From Lytechinus pictus (Eukaryota > Echinodermata > Echinoidea > Temnopleuroida > Toxopneustidae), in contig NC_087245.1 of the NCBI RefSeq assembly GCF_037042905.1, positions 13,162,501 to 13,226,500 on the forward strand: a stretch of DNA of 64,000 nucleotides. Reading direction: 5' to 3'. The notes beneath the pieces are model-generated. The model did no database searches. It saw nothing but the letters and a program-made list of their open reading frames with translations, and was not told the origin of the DNA. Of this stretch, positions 1 to 12,206 are shown one piece after another (positions within the stretch are counted from its first letter, which is position 1; each line of letters opens with the position of its first letter). The position numbers were made by a program, and so were the translations under genes.

Positions 1-154
1 TCTACTACTACTACTACTACTACTTCTACTACTAATACTTCTACTTCTACTACTACTACTACTACTTCTACTACTAATACTTCTACTTCTACTACTACTA
101 CTACTTCTACTACTACTACTACTACTACTTCTACTTCTACTTCTACTACTACTT

Positions 155-205
<51 letters not shown>

Positions 206-259
206 GTACTACTACTACTTCTACTACTACTACTACTTCTACTACTAATACTTCTACTT

Positions 260-299
<40 letters not shown>

Positions 300-337
300 T
301 TCTACTACTACTTCTACTACCACTACTGCTACTACTT

Positions 338-368
<31 letters not shown>

Positions 369-411
369 TACTACTACTTCTACTACTACTACTGCTGCTG
401 CTGCTGCTTCT
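1..411. repeat. Trinucleotide microsatellite (TAC/TTC)n
   Basis: About 410 bp of CTA/CTT/TAC triplets, interrupted by single-base variants, ending in a short GCT run near 393-408. It is a simple-sequence repeat that begins outside the window, so its full length is unknown. It holds no gene; the open frames across it are repeat translations. Confidence 0.95.
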
Positions 412-667
412 GCTGCACTCTAAAAAAATATTGGGTAAGAATGCTCCATGATTGTAATTATGTGTCCAACCAACATTTGGCATTTCTTTTGGGCATTTTT
501 ATTTATCCAGTAGGACGAAAATTTTGCCCTCTCTAAAGTACTTGCTGCTTATTCTTTAACCTTACTTGACAATGTGCTTCCCGTGTTAGGTAAAATACTG
601 CCCCAAATTGATTGGACACATAATTACACTCATGGTGTTAAAAATTTTACCACATATTTTTTACAGT

Positions 668-747
668 GTGCTGCTGTTGCTGCTGCTGCTACTACTACTT
701 CTAATTATACTACTACTACTACTACTACTATTTCTACTTCTACTACT
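668..747. repeat. Second short TAC/GCT triplet repeat
   Basis: A GCT run passes into TAC/TTC triplets and directly abuts the tRNA-like head of the following SINE. The 256 bases between this and the first microsatellite are AT-rich with no recognisable gene. Confidence 0.85.
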
Positions 748-1052
748 GGGGGCGTCGTGGTCTAGTGGTTAAGACTCGTCTTTCAATCTGAAGGACGTGG
801 GTTTGATTCCAAGCCATAGCGTGTTTTCTTTTCAGCAAGAAATTTATCCACATTGTGCTGCACTCAACCCAGATGAGGTAAATGGGTACCGGCAGGAAAT
901 AATTCCTCAAAAAGCTGTGCGCACCGGCCATCGGTAGACTAGCTTAGCCGGAGTAATAAACATGATAAAGGAGCGCCTTGAGCACCTAGCAATGTGGATA
1001 CGTGTGCTATACAAATCAAATACTACTACTACTACTACTACTACTATTACTA
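748..1052 (+). mobile_element. tRNA-derived SINE with (TAC)n tail
   Basis: The head carries an RNA polymerase III A box (TGGTCTAGTGG, 758-768) and, 31 bases after it, a B box (GGTTTGATTCC, 800-810), the spacing of an internal tRNA promoter. The A box resembles tRNA-Glu/Asp, but the acceptor stem and anticodon arm do not fold as a functional tRNA. The roughly 220 bp body contains an AATGGGTACCGG segment shared with the minus-strand SINE near 45.76-46.06 kb. The element ends in an ATACTACTAC repeat tail (about 1018-1052). SINEs are non-autonomous and moved by LINE enzymes. Confidence 0.8.
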
Positions 1053-1135
1053 TAGCGTCCTTTGACAAAGCGTTAATCCACACTTTGCCACTCTCTTCCC
1101 ATGTTGTAAATGGGTGCCCGATTGGATGCTAAAGC
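1053..1135 (+). mobile_element. Truncated SINE body fragment
   Basis: The stretch with GCGTTAATCCACACTTTGCC and AAATGGGTGCCC matches the body of the SINE seen in reverse at 45.76-46.06 kb (GCGTCAATCCACACTTTGCC there). The tRNA-like head and the tail are missing. It follows the preceding SINE tail directly, so it may be a 5'-truncated second insertion or a duplicated internal segment. Confidence 0.55.
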
Positions 1136-2430
1136 CTAAAATTGTATAGTATGCCAAGCGATTGAGTCTTGGAACTCTTGTTGGAATACTCCCCATGGAG
1201 TGGAGAAAGTGCATACACTATGTGCGGGAAATTCAGGATCAGATGACCGGTGTGATGATATATCTGTATAGCATTTATTAGGGAGGGGTAGGAGTATACC
1301 GGTAGGGTTAACAAACTAGTACAAACGTGGTAAGAAAATCAAATGGGTATAATGTTATGGTTAAAAAGAGACGTTGTTCGTAAGAAGATGATGACATGAA
1401 TATAAATGGATTAAATTGATTAGGTGTGTTCTATTTCTGAAGCCAAGATTAACACTCTTATTTTCTGGATCATGACAATAGGTATTGTTGCCAATATTGC
1501 GGTCTCTTTGCACTATTTTGCTCTTAAGATAGTTTGTAGGACATTATTGGCGCCAAAAAAAAATCAGCGGGTTTTGTTGATATGATGATGACAAACTTCA
1601 AATTGATGAATGGAATTAGTAGCCTCGATTCGTCCACCACTTCCGTAGTATTTTCATGAAGGGGCTGAATTTTTTATTTTTTTTTTGGGGGGGACCTGCC
1701 TCTATCACCTTTAAAGTTATAAATAAAGTGGAAGAGAATAGTGGAATATATTTTTATATAAAGTATAAGGAAGAGCATTCAACAATGGGGTCTGGATGTA
1801 GGACTGAAATGTTTTTGCTAGCATGCAAGTTGCCAATTTATTCGCTTCCTGCAGTGAAAAATTGTTTGAAATAATTTTGCAATAGAATGAGAAGTAAAAG
1901 ATAATAATTAAAATAATACTTGTTTGTATATACATTATCTTTTTCATATTGAATAAAGAAGATGAAATCTAGCATTCCATAGAATTGTCGACAATTTTAG
2001 TTTGGACTCAAACCTGGGTTTTAGAATACCAATTCATGTGCATGATGTGTGTGTCATTGTCCTTATTGCTATTCAATAGATTCAACAGCTTAAATTCGCG
2101 CCTTAACTAACTACTCATAATGCCAATGATCACTTATTAATCAGTTAGTCGCCTATCTTCTTTTACTTATGTCCTCAATTGTACTTTTCTCAACCCATGC
2201 GGTCGTAAAGCAGCTAAATGAAGACAAGTAACAATTACACACATGTGTTGTAACGTTTCAGTTTACGCGCGACAGACTTGTACTAAGTAGCGTCAATGGA
2301 ATTAAGGCTTAGGGCTCCATGCCCAAGGTTAACGAAAAGTGAATGAATGGTTACAAATATTGTACAGTGATAAAAAAATACAAAGAACTCCGTTAATAAC
2401 TTTGTATTATAATACATTTTTTTATTATTA
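1136..2430. other. AT-rich intergenic DNA, no gene seen
   Basis: No conserved protein, splice-linked exon chain or RNA gene could be recognised. It contains short homopolymer runs near 1552 and 1675-1691 only. The short open frames have no recognisable sequence. Confidence 0.6.
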
Positions 2431-2900
2431 TTAAACGAATACAACTATTGTTTCAAAATCAGTATATAAAAACAGGGAGCAGCGGAATACATACCGAGGA
2501 AGGAGAAAAGCGGAGGAGGAAGGGCATCCCCCCCCCCCGGGTGGGCACTCACATACATTGGCAGTACTGCAGTACGGGGATTTCCCCCATTTCACGGTTT
2601 CGTGAGGCACGCCCCCCCCCCATAAAAAAATAATTTGAGTGCCCCCCCCCCCTCCCGGGGGTATGGCCCTTGGGAGCGGGGATCCTGGGATGCACCCCAA
2701 TTATTTTTTTCTGGGTGAGCTGTTTATAAATTATTATACACCATAGGCAGCACCCCCTGGAAATCAGGTTGATATGCTAAAATGCAGAAATTTTACCAAA
2801 ATCACCTTCATTTTGGAGTGAACCCCTTTTTCTGCTTGTCACCCCCCAAAAAACAGCACCCGCTCTTTAAATTAAGGTGAAGGAAGGAGGAGGGGGGGGG
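2431..2900. repeat. Poly-C/poly-G rich island
   Basis: Runs of 9-11 C at 2530, 2612 and 2644, and a G run at 2891, lie in otherwise AT-rich DNA. This resembles the C/G homopolymer cores of the hAT-like elements at 32.5 and 36.9 kb, but no terminal inverted repeats or target duplication were found here. Confidence 0.5.
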
Positions 2901-4107
2901 GTGAAAGAGCCATACCCTTTCTACTTTTCTGAATGGCAAAGTGGGAACACATTAATTTTTCAGATGCATTTTTGACATTCTTGAAGGTGCTAGCTGAACT
3001 GCACATAATTGCCTTGAAGACTCAAGTGTCACATTGAACATGTTGAACCTTTGATAGTGACATAGAACATATTGGTTAAATGTGACGACATAAGACCATT
3101 AATGGCCCAAGTGTGACATTCCACATAAACGTGTGTTATTCCTCGTTCATACCAGGTTTTTGAGCGCATTATGTCATGATAATCCTTGCGCTTTACAATG
3201 GCAAAGTTGCGGGTCCGAATCCAAATATGGACAAGAGCTCAGTTTTCAAATTTCTCACCTTTATTTGCTTGAAATTGATACAAGCTTTAAATACAAGCCA
3301 ACGATTTGGTAGCCTGAATCAAAGGCTTCAAAATTGGGTTATCTGTGGGAAGGAAATGAAAGAAAAAGGGACAAAAAGTCATCGGAAATACAATTTTGCG
3401 GGCGGGGTGAGTATGGGCGCGTGTGTGTATGTGTGAGAGAAAAGGGAAAGGGGGTCCGAGGGAGGCGTAATGCCAATCGCAATATCACTGCCCACTGCTA
3501 CTTCAGATCAAATTCCTCACATAAGAAAATATAAATTGCTGGAACTTCCTAAACATGACTACGCAAAGATAAAAATAACGGACGAATATCGGATGTGACA
3601 TGAAATCATAACGCAAACTCTAACGCCTTGGGCGCAGACTACGCGCCAGGATCAAGTCTCCCCTCAGCATCCGTTATATTCCCTTGGGAAAGTGTGTCAT
3701 AACATGGTCACGTGGTCTCATTCATACGGCTGTCCTGACATATCCCAAGAAAAAATATACTATTCTTGTCAGATTTCCAGTTGACAAGCATTCACGAAGT
3801 TATTTTGATGTAAATTTGCATCCCAAAATTGACCTGGAAAAGAGATTTATTTATACGTCGGTTAAATCTCCCATGTTTACTGTCCCCTTGAAAGAATATG
3901 CCCCAAACAGCGCCATCCCCTATAGGCAATGGTCAACCGAGCTGCTTTAAGTCATGTACGTGGCGTATCCAGAAACGTCAACAGGAGATAAACAAATACG
4001 AAAAGCAAAGAAAAGAAAAAAAAAAAAAAAAAAAAAAAAAAGGAAAAAAGTCATAAAATTCTGTAGGGGGAGGGGCGCACTCTACGCCCTCATAGGTACG
4101 ATAGTGC
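2901..4107. other. Intergenic DNA, no gene seen
   Basis: The stretch is mostly unique-looking sequence. It contains short dispersed AGTGTGACATT-like words (3028-3125) and a 25-base poly-A run near 4015-4041. No coding unit is supported; the 88-residue frame at 3684-3950 resembles nothing known to me. Confidence 0.5.
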
Positions 4108-4395
4108 TTTATTTATTCATTTATTTATTTATTTGTTTATCAATTTATTTATTTATTCATTTATTTATTTATTTATTTATTTATTCATTTATTCATTTAT
4201 TCATTTATTCATTCATTTATTCATTTATTCATTTATTTATTTATTTATTCATTTATTCATTTATTCATTTATTCATTTATTCATTTATTCATTTATTCAT
4301 TTATTCATTTATTCATTTATTCATTTTTTCATTTATTTATTTATTTATTTATTTATCTATTTATTTATTTATTATTTATGTATTTATGTATTTGT
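4108..4395. repeat. Tetranucleotide microsatellite (TTTA/TTCA)n
   Basis: Almost 290 bp alternate TTTA and TTCA tetramers, giving a period of 4 with higher-order 8-base units. Since 12 bases make four codons, any frame through it stays open and reads Leu/Phe/Ile/Tyr/Ser/His. These apparent hydrophobic ORFs are artefacts of the repeat. Confidence 0.93.
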
Positions 4396-4733
4396 AGTTT
4401 CATTTACATTTTATGTATTATAATCATATTTCAATTCAGTTAAATTTATTTGGCAAAATAACACAATCAAGATGGTACAATGTAAAAAAAAACAGATCCA
4501 TATAAATGAGCCAGTTAAAAGCAACCTCTGCCTGTGTTTCAGGCCCTAAAGAAACAAATGTGAAATACAATGAAATACCAAAAATATTAATGTTGAATTA
4601 ACTTCATCTTTAAAAAGAAATGGTAGACCTGGCTTAAACTCAAGAGCTGTCATCCTTTATGAAAATGATTGGTCTCTTTCCCCATTTCTTTCACTACATA
4701 AAAAAAAAAGTTGCCGAAGCTGTTGTACGTGTA

Positions 4734-4975
4734 CACTGCAAAAACTCCGGTGTAGATTTAACACCAGCACGGAATCTATATATGTCCACACCAAAGAAGT
4801 ATTGAAGCAACACCAGTTTGGAATCAAACCGATGCTATTTTGAGACTAAATGATGTTGTATAAACATCTATCTGGTGTTAGACCGAAACCAAACTAGTGT
4901 AGTTTAACACTTCTCTGGTGTGGACATATATAGATTCCGGGCTGGTTTTAAATCAACACCTGAGTTTTTGCAGTG
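4734..4975. mobile_element. MITE, CACTGCAAAAACTC termini, TA target site
   Basis: A 242-bp element begins CACTGCAAAAACTC and ends GAGTTTTTGCAGTG, with subterminal sequence also inverted (TATATATGTCCACACCA near the left end against its complement near the right). It is flanked by TA on both sides (4732-4733 and 4976-4977), as in Tc1/mariner-type insertions. It has no transposase, so it is non-autonomous. Confidence 0.85.
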
Positions 4976-4977
4976 TA

Positions 4978-6834
4978 TATACACCCATACGCACCTCACC
5001 CACACACACAAGTCTATACTCGGTACTGATTCCATTTAAGAGCATTGTAAAACTCAAGATGGCAGCATAAAAGAAAATTTTATCCGAATCTGAATAAAGT
5101 ATAGTGCCAAAGCATCTCCCTTGAACATAAAAGATGTGTGCGGGGATCACCTGACATTTCCCTCACAATATCAGGTGATTTTTTCTACATATTTCTGACA
5201 TGATTGTAATAACTGGGGTCTAATTTCTGTTTTATTTGATGTGGAACGTTAACATAGTTAATCATGTGTGATCCCTCGGGGAATTCGTAAGGAGACTGAA
5301 AATAGTCTTTGTAAACACTGATACGTCTACATCTGTGATTTTAATAGCCAGGGAATCTATGACGATGAGAATGGTTGTAGATGTAGATGAGAAAAAATAA
5401 TGTTCTCAGCTTCTTAAACTTCATTCACCAATTTGTATATTTCGCACATGTTGTATATTTTCATGTAATCAGTGGTGAATTTCTTTCAATAAAGGGTAAA
5501 ACAACAATAATATCCGAGGCTATGAGATTTCACGCGACAACGATCAAAGCAAACTAACTTGCTGTTCAAAATTGAACTCAAGATGGCGCTAATGCACATA
5601 GTAACGTGGAGACTGTAGAAGGTGGATAAACGAATCTGAAGTTTATTTGCGATAATTTAAGAATTTCTCTATGTAAAATATATTTTAAAGATAGGAAAAT
5701 AAATGTAAGAAAACGTAATTGGCAAGAAATAGAATTCCTTTTTTTATTTGTACTATAAAAAATGTGTTGATGAAATATCTGATGCCAAAATATAATTACT
5801 TCTGTGTAAAATATATTTTAAAAGAAAAATGTAAGACAAGGCATGTTGTACAAATTACCATGCTCTTTGTCATTGTACTTTTTCTGCTGTATGTCTGACT
5901 TTGTATTTGAAATATAAAGGTTATGGAAAATAAACTTTTGAAGAAAAAAGAGAGAAAGAAACAGAACCACATATTATCATCACATTCACTTTAAAAATCC
6001 TAAAAGTTTTAACTTTTAGATTCCTCAAATCGTAATAAACCATGTTTGATTGATGAAAATACCGAACATGCCGAATGTCCGTTGGAGTACAATTATTTCA
6101 TTCTAGAAGAAATAGGGAAAACCATAAAAGGCGAGATGGAAGTGATATTCCTAGATAGGTAATTATTATCTTTTGTTACGGTGCTGTTGGGGCTGGGGGT
6201 GAATAGATTCAAGGAGATATTCTGATATTGAGTGTGTTTTTTGTCAACAGCATTATCCGCTCCTTCTCTTCTCCCACCTGAACCTCTCTCTTTCGCTTGT
6301 CTTTCTTTATTTCCACCATCTCTGTTTGTCTGTCTCTCCCTGTGGCTCCCTCTGTGACACTCCTCTGATTTCTATCTTCCAATATTTCCCCCTCTCCTGT
6401 CACCATTCTCTCTCGTAAATTTTCATCGTTTATAATTATTTTCCAACTCCTCTAGCAAAGAAAAGAGTACCTGTATACTACCCCACCCCAACCATACGCA
6501 CTGCCCGCCTCTCTACTCTCATCTATACCTGCCGACCAATTTTTGGTGAAGGTCATCTCGCGTTGTTGCTGGGGTACACGTAGTCATCTGCGTGCCCAAC
6601 TTTGGTTTAAATCCATGTGGAAATTGAAATGTAAGCCTGCTAAAGTCTCTAAAAAGGGGTTAAATCAGATCACGGTGAAAAAAAAGAAAAACGTTTAATT
6701 CCGGGAACATGAACGGATTCCGTTTTCATCGTTCAAGGAAACTTGAACTCCGGATGAGATACCTGCTTCATGCAGCGATGAATAATATGCACGTTTATGT
6801 GAAAAATAGTCAATGCCTTTGACATTAGTAACAG
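4978..6834. other. Intergenic DNA with a local duplication and a transcript-end-like stretch
   Basis: The words GTAAAATATATTTTAAA at about 5673 and 5808 are a local duplication roughly 135 bp apart. Bases 5860-5960 read like the 3' end of a retroposed transcript: a T-rich stretch, AATATAAAGG, AATAAACTTTTG, then an A-rich tract with GA interruptions. No gene could be recognised. Confidence 0.4.
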
Positions 6835-7085
6835 CAAAATTGTTATAATCATGGTTTTTATCCTTATTATTGTAATTATTACTATTACCATCGTCATCAT
6901 GATTGTTATTATCATCATCATGATTGCTATTGTTATCATAAATTTATTATGATATTATTATCATCATTATCATTACTATTGTTATTATTATCATTATTAT
7001 TATTATCACTATTATCACTATTGTTATCATTAATAATAATAATTATCATCGTCATCTTTATTATTATTATTATCGTGATCATTTT
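6835..7085. repeat. ATT/ATC trinucleotide-rich repeat
   Basis: Imperfect ATT, ATC and GTT triplets make up about 250 bp. Low-complexity Ile/Met/Asn/Asp frames appear on both strands and are not genes. Confidence 0.85.
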
Positions 7086-7464
7086 CCTTTTAACCATAAT
7101 TATCGTAATGCTTTTCAATAATACTCGTAAATTCATGACTTTTCATCTATTTTTCAAGTTTGCCTTCTTTGTGCCCGCATACTTCACCATCTCGTATACA
7201 TATTCACCCTCATTCGCCCTCATTCTATATCAAAATACTTTCTTTTGTCTCAAATAAGTACAACGCCCCTCGAAGACTTCTCATCATGGAGCCTGCTTGA
7301 TCTGGACAAATAATCGTGGCAGAATTATTATCTTACCATTTATAACTGTATCGACCATTCCTACGTGTCATCTTCAAGTGAAAACGCAGTTCACCCTTTC
7401 AAGGTCACGTTTAAGACAGTTATTCAAAAGAATGGTGACAAAACAAAGATGAAGAAGAAAGTAA

Positions 7465-7625
7465 GATGCCCATGAGAAGAAGAAGAAGAAGAAGGAGGAG
7501 GAGGAGGAAAGAAAGAAAGCAGACGATAAGGAGGTGTGAAGTCAAGAAGATAAACGGAAAGGATGATCTGAAGATAGAAGAAGAATGAGGAGAAGAAGAA
7601 GTAATGAAGAGGAGGAAAATTAGAT
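7465..7625. repeat. GAA/GAG polypurine tract
   Basis: An imperfect GAA/GAG purine-rich stretch is almost free of pyrimidines on the + strand. Such tracts can form triplex DNA. Its reverse complement yields Ser/Leu/Phe-rich spurious frames. Confidence 0.8.
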
Positions 7626-10600
7626 GAAAAAATGTATAATAAGAGGTAACGACGAAAAGAAGACTTAGTAGTGGTGGGAAAAGCAAAAACATTTAATTCA
7701 TACCACAGGGACTTGAGAACAAAGCAACGTTTAAACATTTTAATAACTTTTGTTGTCGAACCATGGACCTATTACAATTGTAACATGTCCATGGTCGAAC
7801 TTATTGACGGATGCGATGCGCCATTACCACTCCCAGGGAAATGCTCATACGAGTCTGCTAACTGTAGCATTTTGGCAAGTTACCCATTATGGCATTTTCG
7901 TTCTGTGTATCGAGCGGCAGATTCAAATTTTAGGATGAGCCATTATTATAATAGCTCGAGATCAAGATTTACCCTTCGCTAGTTGAAACAACTGTCATTA
8001 ATAAAGTCATTGTTTTAATGTTACTTATCTGTAAAGTTATTATGTTACTTTTAATTTATATCATTCTATATAAACATTCCCTCGCGCTTCCCCCCCCCCC
8101 TCTCTGTCCTCTTCTCTTTTTTTACTTAATGCATTTTCCAAAAGTCGAGACTGTCTTTATGCTCTCACGAGCCTGCAGTATTCGTTTGCTGATAACGTAC
8201 AATAACCCTTTTTCAACGTTCATTAAAGATTTGTCATGACCAATTTAACGATCTCTAAGTTCAAGGTTTATCCATTCACTGATTTGGATTTTGGGTGTTT
8301 GGATGTATACCTGAAGAGGCCATTCACCTCCTTGCTAGTGAACGATGATTAGATCCATAATGACAAGTTGTCACATTGCCACGTAACACCCAGCGGAGAG
8401 CTATCATCAAAGCTGTCACACAATTAGTTTCTCTTGTCACTTTGCGCGCTGTCACCAAAGTTTTACCAAGTTATGTATCTAGGCATTCACGCTCCTCTGA
8501 TGTGGATACCATGGTATCCCCCTCTCTCTCGCTCTCCTTCCAATTTTCCAAAGTAAATGTAGACTAAGGCTTTTAGATCTAGACCAAATGTACAAATATC
8601 CATATTAATCATTAAATTCTACTTGATGTATTCATTCTTACTATTCTTGATCAGATATATAAAAGTTCTTGCTCTTATGTCTTTCAAACGTATCTGCCAA
8701 ATGAGATTAGTCTGTGTTAAATCCGAGACTGAATTTGATCTTAAGGAGACAAGCTTATTTAGCAACTTATATATTCATGACGTTCAATCTATATAGTGCC
8801 CTTAAAACATCAACATAACGAAATATAGGCCCACGTGTTTGTATTAAGATTAGAAGTCTGCCGAGATTTATACTAAAGAAGATGAATAAAAAGTACATTT
8901 TCTCCCAACTTGTATTCTTATTCAGGTATATAGATATCGCACAAAAGCTCACATGAATATTAAGTTCAGGTGTGGCACCGGGGTACTTAAATACCTTTTC
9001 TTTTCTTCCTCCTTTTTCCTATCTTGTATTTTTTCTTCTAGTTGAAAATCGACAGGAGACGGTAGTCCCTTATTGGGCCGGACCGTGCTCCTTTACTTTG
9101 AATATGAAAAATGAATATGAACTGAAGATTATGTGTCAGATCATCATGCTGTGTGTGAAATATAATGGCCTCCCGGATAACAGGAATTTGTCGACGATGT
9201 ACCGGTCTTGTTGAAACCTGCCTTTTTTTCCCTTCAAAATACATATATTCATTGTGATGATGTACGGCGAAAGCGCCACTCCTAAATCATTCCACAAGTA
9301 TTTTCCGGAGTCAGCCACGAGAGCCTTTCTCTAACCCTAAGTAAATCATCTCAGACGACTGCAAGCTCTAAATCATCACAAAATCGAAACCCTCTTTGCT
9401 CCACAGCACCAGTTTTTTGGATTCTGTTTTATACAAGAGATTCTAAGATGAAACTCATAAAAATAAAGACAAGTGCACCTTAAATTGTCGGCTTACAGTT
9501 TAAAGAAGGAGAATAACACCGGATGAGACTTGCTTTTTTGTTTATCTTGTTTACGATTTGAACAATAAAAGTAAAGCGATTCTGGTTGACTGGTTTGCAT
9601 AGGCGTGAAGCCACGACCATAAAATGGACAATCCCTCGTCCACAGAGGAGCCGAAATCAAGAGGGCTTCAGTTTGGAAGCATGAGCTCGTGGAGTTGAGG
9701 TAGTACTTTGGTTTCTTTCATCGTTTTCTTTCATCATTTCAGATTGAATTAGTTACAAGTCATACAGATCAAAAGGGAATTAGACTGACTGGTGGGGTTT
9801 GACTAGGATGGACAGATTGGTGTATGGTTGGTCCTGCAAGTAAGGAGGAGACCCAGATGTCAACCGAGAGGCTCATGTGAACATTTGAGAGGGTCGGCGC
9901 CGAAAAGTGTTATCCTCCATCGTTCTCTTTTCAATATTTAGAAGTGTAATATTTATACTAAATTGCCATGGATCATTACGAGGAAAGCAGTGATTACCAT
10001 GCATGGTTCGTCAGTCAACAATGACATGATTATACTTGTTTAATGGAAGCGCTCTTTTAACCATCAAAGGCGGGTTTTTTTCATGATTTTAGTGTTAAAT
10101 TTGATCATCTTTTCACACACGAGTGAGCAAGACAGAAAGCTGTGGATGGCAATCCCGATCTCCTTCAGGCACGCTTTATATTCAAAACATAATACCTACT
10201 CTCATATGAGAAACCTCAAACTTTCGGAGCTCGAAACCTGATAACTTCAGAGTTTTCGGAATCCTCTGGATCCTTCTTTCTAGGAGTCGTTGCGATATCA
10301 CCTTCAACGTCCACTTCATCGGGAATATATTCGTTCAACACACCAAGTGATTTGGATATACTGTATATATCTAATATAAAGTGGAATTCAACAAAATGGT
10401 TTTATTAAACTTTCATTGAAAATGCAACGATTTCACATCAATTACTTCTTTGCAAACTGATCCTATACTGTACTCGCTTGTGCACAGAATCAAATGCCTG
10501 AATAGCTGGTTACGGTAAGAAAAATAGATCTATGCTTAGACTCTTAAGCAGATATAGACATATGTGGCGGCTTCATGAAAGAAGTTAACAAACACGTGCC

Positions 10601-12132
10601 ATCTTCAGTTCTGTTTTCCAATGATCTACGTCGAAGGATTTCTTAGAAGGTATTCTGTGAATTAGATTAAGACTCGTGAAACATATATGATTACATCGTT
10701 CACTCTCTTGGTGCAGTGACATCTAACATGTGAATACGGATGGGATGGTATCGCAAACTGTAAATTTATGCCTGGAAAAGTCACGGGAAAAAAAGCAAGA
10801 TATATTTCAGGCAACTCCTGAGCATTCAGATTGTTGCTTGAATTCATATACTAGACCCGGCATTTACAAGATTTTACAGCCTCCAGAGAAATCCATTTCG
10901 TTGTAATAGAATTTCTATCCATGCATGGAGGTTCAACAAAAACACGTGATTCTTGCCACTTTATAACTGTGACTCCTCCCCCTTTTGGATGATAGAAGAA
11001 CGGTGTTGATTGAAAAGCAATACGAAACAAAACTGTTATTTGAAAGAGTTTCCGAGTGCTTGCCAAGTGAGAATCTTATTGGAATGCACACTCTTTTTGA
11101 TTTTTTCTTTCGTACTTGGTTTTCTGACTTTTGTGGAGATGTTGACAAATATGATGCCAAGTTCATATAACTGAGAACGTATTGGATGGGTAAAAAAAGA
11201 GAAAATACTCTATAACTTGCAAACTGCCCTTTTCGTATAAACACGTGTATTCTGATTAATTGAACCCAACTTTTAGTTAATTGCCCGAATTCGACAAAAT
11301 TTATTCCAAACCTTTGCTTGATTCATGGATGCGATGCCGTGTGGTGAGAGTCTGCGAAGAAATTTGACCACTGCCCAGCCTTGATGCGTCAGAGTCTCAA
11401 ACCCCAAGTCATATTTCGAAACAGTTTGCTTCAATAAGCACTAAAGACATTATTGGATTAGTAGATGATACGACATGTAATAGCCATTATAAACCCTGAA
11501 AGAACGAGTAAATACTGGATTGGCTTATAGGATCAGAAAGGGAGAGAAAACGAGAGTTAGGGAACGGGTGCTGCCAACTTTATCTGAACCAAAGTAAAGT
11601 GGATAAATGACAACACCGTATCATCTCACCATAGCTTTCTCAACGTAATTTTGTGGCGTCCCCTAATGTCCAAAGACCTAAATCTAATTCTAACCACAAA
11701 AACCAGTAGGTGGTAAAGAGATCCCCATCAAGGACCTTGTTTAACCATGGTTAAACCAGGTCACAGAAAAGAGCATCCTACCCTTTGAACTTTCACCTCT
11801 ACACTTTATCCGCAAAGAAATATATAGAAAAACCATAACAATTTTCTCATCTCAATGGGGTTTACATTATTGAGGAGCCAAAGAGTGATACAAATTCTCA
11901 TCTAACTCACAAACATTATCTCTTCAAACAAATTATATTACCAATAATTCGATGAGAGATATTTCTGATATTTTGGCGAAGTACCAACATAATTTGTTTG
12001 GTCCGGATTGAGAGTTACCATATAACAACCTCGAGAACAAAGTTTGAAGAGGAGCCTGAAAGAGACAATTAGGCCTAACGATTTGTGGATCTGTTATAAT
12101 CGCTGGACGATATTTTATTGGAGTATTACAAG
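7626..12132. other. wnt6: Upstream region of wnt6, no other gene seen
   Basis: About 4.5 kb precede the wnt6 start codon. The promoter and the 5' untranslated region of wnt6 must lie here or further upstream, but no TATA box or initiator could be assigned with confidence. An in-frame TAA at 12097-12099 precedes the ATG at 12133. The small frames in this region (for example 7671-7982) have no recognisable family. Confidence 0.45.
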
Positions 12133-12206
12133 ATGGAGTGGACACGAATAGCAATTGGTCTCGTCATATTTTTAGTTCTACCACCCCACATCATTGGCCT
12201 TTGGTG
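12133..12206 (+). CDS. wnt6: wnt6 coding exon 1 (signal peptide)
   Basis: Encodes residues 1-24 plus two bases of codon 25. The ATG at 12133 is the first after an in-frame TAA at 12097, in the context ACAAGATGG. The peptide is a short N-region (MEWTR), a hydrophobic core, then the mature LWW. The exon ends before the donor GTAAGT at 12207. Confidence 0.92.

Noticed and set aside
748-820. Possible functional tRNA gene
   Set aside because: The A and B boxes are present, but the acceptor stem does not pair and the sequence continues into a SINE body, so it is the head of a retroposon.
2431-2700. Minus-strand Gly/Pro-rich open frame
   Set aside because: It is a product of poly-C and poly-G runs, with no conserved content.
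3954-4423. Open frames of 96-147 codons rich in Leu, Phe, Ile and Tyr, resembling membrane proteins
   Set aside because: They are translations of the TTTA/TTCA tetranucleotide repeat and of a poly-A run, with no family similarity.
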